In this document: positions 55,180 to 64,000 of the stretch, in pieces | Layout: each line of letters begins with the position of its first letter | Numbering within the stretch: the first letter of the stretch is position 1 | Source of the DNA: Pseudorasbora parva | Lineage: Eukaryota; Chordata; Actinopteri; Cypriniformes; Gobionidae | Direction: 5' to 3' | Length of the DNA stretch: 64,000 nt | NCBI RefSeq assembly: GCF_024679245.1 | Contig: NC_090178.1 | Coordinates: 50,662,466 to 50,726,465 of the forward strand | Notes under the pieces: generated by a model | Seen by the model: the letters and a program-made list of their open reading frames with translations, nothing else | Told to the model about the DNA's origin: nothing | The model's database searches: none | Translations under genes and position numbers: made by a program

Positions 55180-56843
55180 AAGATGACACGGAGTCTTATT
55201 TTTATCACATTTGCTGTAGTTAGCACTATCGGTCTGTTTAGTGTTTAGTGTGTGTGTGTGTTAAAAAACCAACGTGACAAAACATGCCAGATTCACACAC
55301 ATCTGACCCGGAAAAAAACTGCTTTTAGTTTTAGTCGCGATATGTACATATTGGTACATATTTTGTGGTTTGCAAAAATGTTGCCACAGGAACATTTTTC
55401 CAGTGAGATCAGGCTGGTCGTAGTTTAGAGATATTTTTAAGATGGAAGAATGCAGTTTTACAGATGCTAGAAATGTGGCTTTCAAATCATTTTAAATGAG
55501 GGCAAAGTTAAAGGTGAAGTTTGTAGCGGATTAGGGGGCTGTCACTTTAAGACATACAGTTATGCATAGACCAAATACTGACACACGTCACAAACTTTAA
55601 AATAAGCAAACTGTTTGTTCACCTAAGACATAACCACTAATATGGGCATTTTGACATAATGTGTGTAATTTTGACATTATATTTCATTTGCCCATCTTAT
55701 TTTAATTTGAATATTTCTAACATACATATACTGTATTTGTGGATCTTTGTATATCTTAATTGTAATTCATTAATTTAAGAAAAAACTCTCCGTTCTTTGT
55801 GAATTTCCGTTTTAGAATATGAAACAATTCTAGCCCAATATCTCTAGGAAAAGAGCTGGGAACCGCTGGTCTAAAAGAGAGAGACCAATAACACATGAAT
55901 TAAGAAACAAATGAGACTGTGAACCAATTGTAAAACTAAATCATTGTTTGTTATACGGTGTATGAAATCACTCAGTTCTTGTAGTTTTACTCTAATGTCC
56001 ATAATTTTGTAATATTCCTCAACAGGCAATGATGATATATAACATGATGATGTCCAGATGGAATGACCGTGAGTAATGGCCAAGAACAGCTGGATTATGC
56101 CAGGGTCATTTCTGTCATATCACTATGTTGGAATTTGCATCTATCATGGCTTGTAAGGACTCCCAAATGTTTTCATAATTTGGTTTTATTATAAGCAACT
56201 CTGGCCTATGTTGAAATATAAAGGTGAAGCACAACTCTCGGGCGGACCACACACGGAGCATGAGCAAAGCATATCATTGCAGCTTTTAATCACTTATTGT
56301 TCAATTACTTTTCAAATATTTGCATTGTATTTTTTGCTTGTTTGTTTTTTCTTCTTCTTTTTTGGGCCCAAAGAACATCCTGCTCTCATATGTGCGTGTC
56401 CAAAAATGTTTCAGGAGCCGAAAAAACTGGAAAAATTCTGTATCATCACAACTTAATAAACAAGCACTGTTTAGAATGTATTTACATTTTCTGTTTGGTA
56501 TAAATAAAATGAAACCACAGTAATGTAGCTATTAAATCTGGACGTGACACTGTGTTGATGCCTTCCCACCATGTGCATATTATTCCCCGCCTGCGCAAAC
56601 ACTGGGAGAAGAGAGTCTGTGGGATTTTGCCCTGTTAGCAAAAGCTGGCTCAAACAGATGAGCGATGGACTTTTGCCTGGGCTTCATGGCTTCCAGTTTG
56701 AGCTAATGTGACTCGCTAGTGTCCAGTAGGGGTTGAACGACTTACGATTTTTAAAGTCGACATTTATCTGATATGTCATAGTCTAGTCGGCTAGTCGCTA
56801 ATGACGTCATTAATGAACAAGAGCTCGGGTTTTCTTGTGCACA
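55180..56843. other. Unrecognised stretch of 1.7 kb
   Basis: No gene. At 56718-56820 the phrase GGTTGAACGACTTACGATTT and GTCTAGTCGGCTAGTCG suggests an old dispersed repeat. Three overlapping frames of 60-82 codons around 56208-56523 have no motif. Confidence 0.4.
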
Positions 56844-57066
56844 CACTGCAAAAAATGCTCTTCTTCCTCAGTCATGTTGTCTTGTTTCCAGTCTAAATAT
56901 CCAACAGTTCTTAACTCAAGATGCATTTACTAGATCAGTAAAACCACATGAGATATTTTTTCTTGTTTAGTTGAAAATAAAATCTAAATGAAGTGAGTTT
57001 TTGCTTAAAACAGGCAAAATGATCTGCCAATGGGGTGAAAAAAATAATCTGATTTCTGATTGGGAT
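56844..57066. mobile_element. Family A MITE, left half
   Basis: CACTGCAAAAAATGCTCTTC to GGGGTGAAAAAAATAATCTG, closely matching 9432-9655 but lacking the second arm. Confidence 0.75.
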
Positions 57067-57173
57067 GTTAGCTTCTGTTGCCTTCAACAAGCACTCTGTG
57101 AAATTCTGTCTGTCAAAACTCTGTGTTTGTGTCTGAGTTTATTGCTTTCGTTTGCACTCACACACCATTTACA

Positions 57174-57560
<387 letters not shown>

Positions 57561-58082
57561 TGGTAACATTTTACAATAAGGGTGCACTGATATACATTGA
57601 TTCATGCTTAACTGATGCACAGATAATAATGTTATGACTTTATTTGTTGGGGCACATGACTATTAACTAATTGATTAAGTAATATGTAATTGAGGTTATG
57701 GGTTTTGAATTCATTTTAAATTAGTTTATACTCATGTGCCCCAACAAGTAAAGTCATAACATAATGATACCTTTATAAATCATCAGCTAATGATTAATTA
57801 AAGCAGACAACTGGAAGCTGAAATGCATGGCTTTGACCCGTTGTGGTAATTAACACGTTAATTTACAGTAACATGTTTTTAAGGAATTAATACATTATGA
57901 CACATTTAACTAATAGCAATTTAATGATTACTTAATCTATTAATCATGATGAATCTTCATTAGTTGCTGATGTATTAATCATTAATAAATGGGTTAGTTC
58001 ACCATTAGTAATACATTAACTCTGTGCATTAATTAAGCATGAATTAATGCATATTAGTGCACCCGCATTGTAAAGTTTTACT
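57561..58082. mobile_element. MITE with inverted AGGGTGCACT subterminal ends
   Basis: Left TTTTACAATAAGGGTGCACT and, on the other strand, right CTTTACAATGCGGGTGCACT, followed on both sides by a copy of TTCATGCTTAA. The interior is AT-rich with ATTAAT words. Another inverted pair (GTTGGGGCACATGA and TCATGTGCCCCAAC) lies within at 57647-57747. Confidence 0.6.
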
Positions 58083-58293
58083 GATTGAGCCTCAGTAAAA
58101 AGCAGGCATGATGAAAATACTTCTGTCTCCAGCAATATTTCGGGGCTGAAAAGACATGATTATGGTCAGATGCCCGAGTCGGCATCAGCCATAAAAGCTC
58201 ATCTAGTGGGCAAAGCGTACTCGGCAGCAGGTCAAGTCGCCGTATGTCTGCATTCAATGTCCATCGTGCAGGCATACCAGGCTGACCTGCTAA
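58083..58293 (+). pseudogene. DIRS-like gag fragment, copy 2
   Basis: Plus-strand GKAYSAAGQVAVCLHSMSIV and QAYQADLLK match DIRS-type gag and the minus-strand copy at 28709-28945. It is cut at 58294 by a LINE. Confidence 0.75.
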
Positions 58294-58522
58294 AACATTT
58301 ACATTTAAGCATTTAGGAGACGCTTTTATCCAAAGCGACTTACAAAAAGGGGAGAGCAATAGAAGCAACGAAACAAACAAGGCCAACAACCTGTAAGAGC
58401 TGTAAGAAGTCTCAGTTAATCAAGCACAGAACACACAATATTTTGGAAAATTGTGTGTACACAATTCCAGGTGGGAACGGTCCAGGAAAAGGTCCGTGAG
58501 AGAGATTTCATGCATCTTTGGG

Positions 58523-58577
<55 letters not shown>

Positions 58578-58700
58578 AGAGAGAGAGATTTCATGCCCCT
58601 TTGGGATGGAACCACGATGCGTCGTTCACTTGAAGAACGCAAGCTTCTTGAGGGTGTGTAAGTCTGAACAAGCGAGTCCTGGGGGAGAGCCATGAAATCG
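58294..58700 (-). mobile_element. LINE 3' part, minus strand, with a (GT)n run
   Basis: From the 3' end at 58294: CATTTACATTTAAGCATTTA, TTATCCAAAGCGACTTACAA and CCTGTAAGAGCTGTAAG. Then the end of the coding part, minus-strand TYTPSRSLRSSSERR and VVPSQRGMKSLS. A block with GATTTCATGC is repeated on both sides of the (GT)n at 58524-58575. Confidence 0.65.
58524..58575. repeat. (GT)n microsatellite
   Basis: Fifty-two bases of GT within the LINE fragment. Confidence 0.97.
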
Positions 58701-58734
58701 GGGCTGACATGATAAGTGACTACGGTTAGTGACA

Positions 58735-59612
58735 GGTTCCTGGAGGCAAAGAAGGCTTACAGAGTATGCAACACAGCCTCTTGTCCAAGCCCTGGTAATT
58801 TCTAGACTTGACTATTGCAATGCGCTTCTGGCTGGACTTCCCTCATGTGCAATCAAACCGCTGCAAATGATCCAGAACGCTGCTGCACATCTTGTCTTCA
58901 ATAAGCCCAAAATGGCTCATGTCACGCCACTTTTCATCTCTCTGCATTGGCTACCACTCGTTGCCAAGATCAAATTCAAAGCTCTGACTCTTGCTTATGG
59001 ATCTTCCACAAGCTCAGCACCCGCATACTTCGACTCACTCCTACGAGTCTACACCCCAACCAGAAGCCTTCGCTCAGCTAACGAGTATACACCCCCACCA
59101 GAAGCCTTCGCTCAGCTAACGAGTCTACACCCCAACCAGAAGCCTTCGCTCAGCTAACGAGTATACACCCCCACCAGAAGCCTTCGCTCAGCTAACGAGT
59201 CTACACCCCAACCAGAAGCCTTCGCTCAGCTAACGAGCGGAGGCTTGTGGTACCATCACAGAGAGGCATGAAATCCCTCTCCAGAACTTTCTCTTTCATT
59301 GTTCCTGGTTGGTGGAACGATCTTCCGTCCTCCATACACACGACAGAATTACTCGCTTCATTTAAAAGACAGGTAAAAACTCTCTTCCATGAGCACTTAA
59401 TCTTATCATAAAAAAAATTCTAACTCTTCCTCCTCTACTTTTTCTCTTTCCCCTTTCTTGTCTAGCTTTTGCTACTCTGAGTAATATCCAAACCTTTGTA
59501 TTTAGGGCACTTTTTGCGTTTCTTTGCCTCTTCTTGACAGATCACTTCCTGTATTCCTCAGCTGAAAATCGCTTTAGATAAAAGCGTCTGCTAAATGCAT
59601 AAATGTAAATGT
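58735..59612 (+). pseudogene. LINE reverse transcriptase C-terminus and 3' tail, plus strand
   Basis: A 142-codon open piece reads LVISRLDYCNALLAGLP, LQMIQNAAAHLVFNKPK and HVTPLFISLHWLPLVAKIKF, the usual end of fish L2/Rex-type LINE proteins. A tandem repeat at 59044-59233 then shifts the frame; after it the coding sequence resumes (VVPSQRGMKSLSRTFSF) and the 3' tail ends TTTAGATAAAAGCGTCTGC, then CTAAATGCATAAATGTAAA. 5'-truncated. Confidence 0.75.
59044..59233. repeat. 38-bp tandem repeat, five copies, inside the LINE
   Basis: The unit CGAGTCTACACCCCAACCAG then AAGCCTTCGCTCAGCTAA alternates with a form reading TATACACCCCCACC. Since 38 is not divisible by three, the frame is disrupted. Confidence 0.9.
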
Positions 59613-60035
59613 AAAGATGCAATCTGCGGCGCTCAAGCAGTTTCTCCCTCCGTACACTCCAGGTCTCCGCCGAGTACGAGCTCCTCGCATAGAGTGCTGC
59701 AAAAACAGATTGTAAAAAGGCCCCTGCAAAAAGGCACCGTCCGTGGGCATACGTTACTCATGCGTCCGCGGTGCCCTCACAGGGTCGTTCCACCAACCCT
59801 GCACGTTCACAAAGTGTGTGGACGCTGTGCTGGGATCTTTGCGTATGCAGGGGATCTGTGTGCTCAACTACACCGATGACTGGCTGATCCTAGCACAGTC
59901 AGCTTATCTCGCGGCTCAACATCGAGATGTTCCCGTGCACATGAGGAAGTTGGGGCTGAGGCTCAATTCCAAGAAGAGCGTTCTTTCTCCGGTGCAGAAA
60001 ATAACGTATCTAGGAGTGATTTGGGACTCAGTCTC
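59613..60035 (+). pseudogene. DIRS-like reverse transcriptase fragment, copy 2
   Basis: Plus-strand GICVLNYTDDWLILAQS with the catalytic DD, KLGLRLNSKKSVLSPVQK and YLGVIWDSVSMQ. The upstream half is degenerate. It ends where the Rex1-like LINE begins, and resumes at 61494 with the expected next part. Confidence 0.8.
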
Positions 60036-60800
60036 TATGCAAGGCAAGGCAAGGCAAGGCAAGTTTATTTATATAGCACATTTCATACACAATGGCAATT
60101 CAAAGTGCTTTACATAGAAAGGATTTAATCAGCATATCTGCAATGTATTGAGGTCCTAGGTCATTGAGAGATTTATAAACAAGTAGTAGTACTTTAAAAT
60201 CGATCCTAGATGTAACTGGAAGCCAGTGTAGAGACCTGAGGACTGGTGTGATATGGTCATATTTTCTGGTTCTGCTCAGAATCCTGGCAGCAGCGTTCTG
60301 TATGAGCTGCAGCTGTCTAATGGTCTTTATGGGAAGGCCGGTGAGAAGGCCATTACAATAGTCCACCCTACTGGTGATGAAAGCATGAACAAGTTTCTCT
60401 AAGTCTTGCCTGGAGACAAAACATCTAATTCTTGCAATATTTTTCAGATGATAGTATGCTGATTTAGTTATTGCTTTGACATGACTACTGAAACTCAGGT
60501 CTGACTCCAAAATCACTCCAAGATTCCTGACTTGATTTTTTGTTATCATACCTTTAGCCTCAAGATATGCGTTCACCTTAAGAATTTCATCTTTGTTTAC
60601 AAATGTAGTGATTTCAGTTTTTTCTTTGTTTAACTGAAGATAGTTTTGACACATCCAGTTGTTAACTTCATCAATGCATTTGCACAGGGAGTCAATGGGG
60701 CTGTAGTCATTAGGTGATAGTGCTAAGTAGAGCTGGGTGTCATCAGCATAGCTGTGGTAAGCAATATTGTTATTTTTCATTATTTGGCTCAGTGGCAGAC
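60036..60800 (-). pseudogene. Rex1-like LINE, 5'-truncated, minus strand
   Basis: The 3' end at 60036 is a CAAGG repeat followed by TTTATTTATATAGCACATTT. The minus-strand frame of about 240 codons is open and carries AYHSYADDTQLYLAL (catalytic YADD), KTEITTF, RNLGVILESDLSFSSHV, RVDYCNGLLTGLP, IQNAAARILSRTRKYDHITP and LRSLHWLPV. Only the last half of the reverse transcriptase is present; no endonuclease. Inserted in DIRS copy 2. Confidence 0.85.
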
Positions 60801-61493
60801 TCGTCTGCCACTGAGCACCAGTCACGACTGCAAAGCCCTGCAAAGAGTGGTGCGCTTGTCCGAGCGCATCTCAGGGTCAGCTCTCCCGTCTCTGCAGGAC
60901 ATCTACATCAAACGATGCAGAGGCAGAGCTACAAAAATCATCAAGGACATTAATCACCCGGCCAACCCCCACTTCACCCGGCTGCCTTCTGGTAAGCGCT
61001 TCCGTAGCCTGATGGCCAAAACTGAAAGACTCAGGAGGAGTTTCTTCCCACAGGCCATCAGACTCCTGAACGCTGTCACTTAACTACATGTGACTTCACC
61101 TCACTCAGTATTAACAAACTCACACACTGATATTGCACTGCACATTATTCTTGTGTTCCATGTAACTACTCATTATAATGCTGTTTGCACATTACAATCC
61201 TGCACTTCTGTTATCCATGTATTTATTTTTATAGTGTCCAGTTTACTTTATCTCACTTAATTTATTCCACATCTCTTATTTCTTTTACTTGATTTATTCA
61301 TAATTCTACATATGTATATATATAGCACCTTATCCTATTCCTATTTTATCCTATCCCTATTTTATAATTTATTGTGCTTTTTTTGTTAATTGTTATTTGC
61401 TGTCCATGGAGCGGACCTGTTTACATTTCACTGCCGGTTGTATTCTGTATAACTGTGTATGTGACAAATAAAACTCTTGAACTTGAACTTGTC
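60801..61493 (+). pseudogene. L2-like LINE 3' end, plus strand
   Basis: The short frame reads KALQRVVRLSERISGSALP, KRCRGRATKIIKDINHPANP, RLPSGKRFRSL and RRSFFPQAIRLLNAVT, then a stop at 61083, a normal end for L2-type LINEs. About 410 bp of 3' UTR follow, ending in a GAACTT tail after ACAAATAAAACTC. It faces away from the Rex1-like copy. Confidence 0.75.
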
Positions 61494-62440
61494 TTTCACA
61501 GCCTCGCATAGGGTCGATCCTCTCAGCGATGAAAGGGGTGAAACTAGACCAGTCACTCACTGTAAAACAGTTTCAGAGGGTGTTAGGTCTGATGGCTGCA
61601 GCGTCCAACGTGATTCCTTCGGGTCTGCTGTAAATGAGATCTTTGCAGTGGTGGCTCAAAACCAAGGGCTTTTCCCTGAGGGAGAACACTTTTTGCATGA
61701 TCAAGGCAACGCGGCGGTGCCTCTGCACCTTGGTCATGTAAAAGGATCCTTGGTTTCTGGCCCAAGGTCCGTTGCTGGGGGCACCGTGTCAGCGTACGTC
61801 TCTGCCTAAGGATGCCTCACTGATGGGCTGGGGGAGACAATGGGTGGTTACTCGGCCCAGGGCCTGTGGCCGGAACACCAGCATTCGTGGCATATAAACT
61901 GCCTGGAAATTATGGCAGTGTTTCAGGCTCTGAAGCACTTCCTGCTGTATCTCAGGGACCGTCATGTGCTTGTTTGCAGAGACAGTACATTGGTGGTATC
62001 CTATATAAATCATCAGGGTGGTCTAAGGTCTCGTTTCTTATACACGTTGGTGCGCTTTATCCTCCTGTGGGCTCAGGGAAAGTTGCTTTCAGTCAGGGGA
62101 ATGTACATCCCAGGGAGCCAGAATGTGGAAGCAGACATCCTTTCGAGGCAGGCCCCTGAGACTCCACACCGGGTTGGGGGAGATCCTTTGAGTATGAAAT
62201 ATGGCAGGGCTTAAGTAGACCGGTTTGCCACTCACGAGAACTTTCATTGTCGTCTGTGGTTCTCCCTGTCGCCTCCAGCTCCTCTTGGACTGGATGCAAT
62301 GGTACAGGAGTGGCCGAGGCTGCCTCTGTATGCCTTCCCCCAGATTGCTCTGCTTCCGGGAGTTCTAGAGAGAGGGCCCGTCTTCTGCTAGTAGCCCCGT
62401 ACTGGCCATTAGTTCTTCTGGATATCTAGATATCATATCT
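61494..62440 (+). pseudogene. DIRS-like reverse transcriptase end and RNase H, copy 2
   Basis: Continues the element from 60035. Readable in pieces: LTVKQFQRVLGLMAAASNVI, SLQWWLKTKGFSLREN, then a 124-codon open piece with HINCLEIMAVFQALKHFL, SYINHQGGLRSR, IPGSQNVEADILSRQ (RNase H). LGLDAMVQEWPRLPLYAFPQ follows near 62287. Several shifts and stops break it. It ends at about 62440 beside the gypsy-type sequence; no tyrosine recombinase part is seen. Confidence 0.8.
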
Positions 62441-62483
62441 GGATATCATATAAAAAGGATATCTGACTGCCAACAGTCAACGT

Positions 62484-63833
62484 ATGGAGCGGCAGGAGGA
62501 GCATGTCACCGCCAATGCACGGGCTGTGCAGGCACTCGTGAAGCAGGTGTCCGAGCTCACGACTCAGTTGAAACAGCTGACATCGCCCACTGTGCCCAGC
62601 CCACCATCAGTTCCCGACAATCCAGCCACCATCATCAACCCGCATGAGCCATGCATCCCAACACCAGAGAGGTACGCGGGTGAGCCCGAGTTATGCAGAC
62701 CTTTTTTGACTCGTTGTGCTCACTTCTTCTCACTACAGCCTCTTACATTCGTCACGGGGAAGGCGAAGGTGGCACTGGTAATCAACCTGTTGTCAGGCCG
62801 TGCGGCGGTCTGGGGAGCGGCGCTGTGGGAGAATAATCATTGTTGCTGCTCTTCGTTCCAGGCACTCACAGCGGAACTCAGACTGGTGTTCGACCGGGCT
62901 GCCACTGGTTGTAAGGCGGCCTGCAAATTCTCGGATTCACATCAAGGCAAGCATTCAATATCTGAGTACATCATTCAGTTCCGGACATTGGCCGCTGAGA
63001 GCAAATGGAACGAGGAGGCGCAGTGGGACCGATTCCTGCATGGGCTGGCTGTACATAAGGAGATCTACGCCTTGGAACTTCCCAAGAATATCAATGATCT
63101 GATGGACCTGGCCATTCGGGTGGATTCCAGACTGGAGATGCGGGACCGGCGTACCTTCGTCAGAGAAACTCTCGAGCCCTTTGAGTACCCGGAGAAGGAC
63201 ACGGTCAGCCCATCCAGCGATCCCGAGCCCATGCAGGTGAGTGGAGCTCGGCTTTCCCGGCAGGAGAGAGAACGCCGTAGAGCCGAAGAACGATGTATGT
63301 ACTGTGGTGTGGTGGGGCATTTCCTCAATGACTGTCAGTTAAAGAGATCTAACCCGGCAGTAGGGAGGAGGCTACTTTCGGGAGGAGCGTCGGTGGGGAA
63401 ATCCTTGTCCGCAACTCTCTTGCTGGGAAGAGTGCAATGGGCAGACCGGTCACACAAGTGCCAAGTCTTCATTGACTCAGGAGCGGAGGGTAATTTTATG
63501 GACCGTTCACTGGCCACCCAGCTCCAGATTCCCGTGCACCCCCTCAGTACCCCCATTGCTGTGCACGCACTCAACGGACAAACCCTTCCTATGATCACAC
63601 ACACCACGGACTCTGTCACACTCACCATCACGGGCAATCACACAGAAACCATCACCCTCCTCATCACTGACACACCTCTTATGCACGTCATCCTCGGTCA
63701 TCCCTGGTTGGTCAAGCATAATCCCAGGGTTGACTGGGGACGCAGTTCGGTTTCTGCTTGGAGTAATCAGTGCTATGCCTCTTGTCTTGTGTCTGCTCTG
63801 TGTCTCGTTCTGTGTTACAGGAGGAGGCGGTGA
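62484..63833 (+). CDS. Gypsy-type Gag with zinc knuckle and protease, then frameshift
   Basis: 449 codons. Residues about 10-35 are a short coiled-coil-like segment; 60-230 the retrotransposon gag domain ([28 protein letters not shown]). The zinc knuckle [14 protein letters not shown] is at 271-284 and an aspartic protease with [11 protein letters not shown] (D331) follows; [17 protein letters not shown] and a PRVDW motif mark its end. After about residue 425 the frame loses similarity and stops at 63833. Downstream from about 63822 another frame carries [22 protein letters not shown] and [19 protein letters not shown], the usual lead-in to reverse transcriptase. A small deletion plus frame change near 63820-63840 is the likely cause. 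Gag and pol are normally one frame in this group, so this copy is probably dead. Confidence 0.85.
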   Translation: MERQEEHVTANARAVQALVKQVSELTTQLKQLTSPTVPSPPSVPDNPATIINPHEPCIPTPERYAGEPELCRPFLTRCAHFFSLQPLTFVTGKAKVALVINLLSGRAAVWGAALWENNHCCCSSFQALTAELRLVFDRAATGCKAACKFSDSHQGKHSISEYIIQFRTLAAESKWNEEAQWDRFLHGLAVHKEIYALELPKNINDLMDLAIRVDSRLEMRDRRTFVRETLEPFEYPEKDTVSPSSDPEPMQVSGARLSRQERERRRAEERCMYCGVVGHFLNDCQLKRSNPAVGRRLLSGGASVGKSLSATLLLGRVQWADRSHKCQVFIDSGAEGNFMDRSLATQLQIPVHPLSTPIAVHALNGQTLPMITHTTDSVTLTITGNHTETITLLITDTPLMHVILGHPWLVKHNPRVDWGRSSVSAWSNQCYASCLVSALCLVLCYRRRR

Positions 63834-64000
63834 ATTTGACCTGAAGGAATTGTTCAGTAAGTCCAGTGCTGCTTCTCTTCCTTCTCATCGTCCCTATGAC
63901 TGTGCAATAGATCTTATGCCAGGTACGTCTCCGCCTAAGGGCAAGTTATACTTACTTTCTATTCCAGAAAGGGAGGCCATGGAGAAATACATTTCTGATT
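63822..64000 (+). pseudogene. Start of gypsy-type pol (out of frame with gag), partial
   Basis: About 58 codons in a frame different from the gag-protease, ending at the window edge before the reverse transcriptase core. See the gag entry for motifs. Confidence 0.75.

Larger units (their letters stand above)
62441..64000 (+). mobile_element. Ty3/gypsy-type retrotransposon, 5' part, runs off the window
   Basis: Begins somewhere between 62430 and 62484, where GATATC-rich repeats (GATATCTAGATATCATATCT) mark the junction with DIRS copy 2; no LTR is visible before the gag. It includes gag-protease (62484-63833) and the start of the reverse transcriptase region (to 64000), broken by a shift near 63820. 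Confidence 0.8.

Overview
The window looks like transposon-dense, intron- or gene-desert-type DNA from a ray-finned fish, most likely a cyprinid. The basis is its content: long (CA)n, (GA)n, (TA)n and (TC)n runs, kilobase minisatellites, fish-type Tc1/mariner, hAT, TTAA-site, Zisupton, DIRS, Rex1/L2-like LINE and Ty3/gypsy sequences. I recognise no host protein-coding gene. All families were recognised by eye; no database search was run.

Layout. 1-5.4 kb: AT-rich DNA, a 2-kb 18-bp minisatellite, a palindromic MITE and a mariner-like non-autonomous element. 5.4-14.7 kb: a long (CA)n tract and two copies of a Tc1-type transposon, one with an open transposase of DD36E spacing, one in the other orientation broken by a 1-nt deletion, with MITEs between. 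14.7-18.8 kb: unrecognised DNA and a 1.7-kb minisatellite with a 9-bp unit. 18.8-29.2 kb: the most interesting part. A minus-strand DIRS-like retroelement is split by an 8.77-kb Zisupton/KDZ-type DNA transposon (about 19481-28247) with 57-bp inverted repeats, subterminal GCATGCG repeats and a perfect 8-bp target duplication. The transposon carries a 23-exon gene that I could assemble with GT-AG introns and consistent phase throughout. It encodes zinc fingers, a SWIM finger, a transposase core, a SAP-like motif, a Ulp1-type cysteine protease, an F-box-like motif and a C-terminal cysteine cluster, and it has one in-frame stop codon.

29.2-41 kb: two TTAA-site elements (one piggyBac-like), a decayed copy of a gag-only LTR element, and an LTR fragment into which hAT elements have inserted in nested order, with 8-bp duplications to prove the order. 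41.6-48.3 kb: a DNA transposon whose interior has grown into about 118 copies of a 42-bp unit; a short copy without the array lies at 50.7-50.96 kb. 51.3-54.2 kb: a complete gag-only LTR retrotransposon with paired LTRs and a CCCTT duplication.

54.3-64 kb: MITEs, LINE 3' ends, a tRNA-like sequence, a second DIRS element (plus strand) broken by two head-to-head LINE pairs, and the gag-protease part of a Ty3/gypsy element that runs off the end.

Many long reading frames here (up to about 1,390 codons) are produced by tandem repeats with unit lengths divisible by three and are not genes. The convincing protein-coding sequences all belong to mobile elements.
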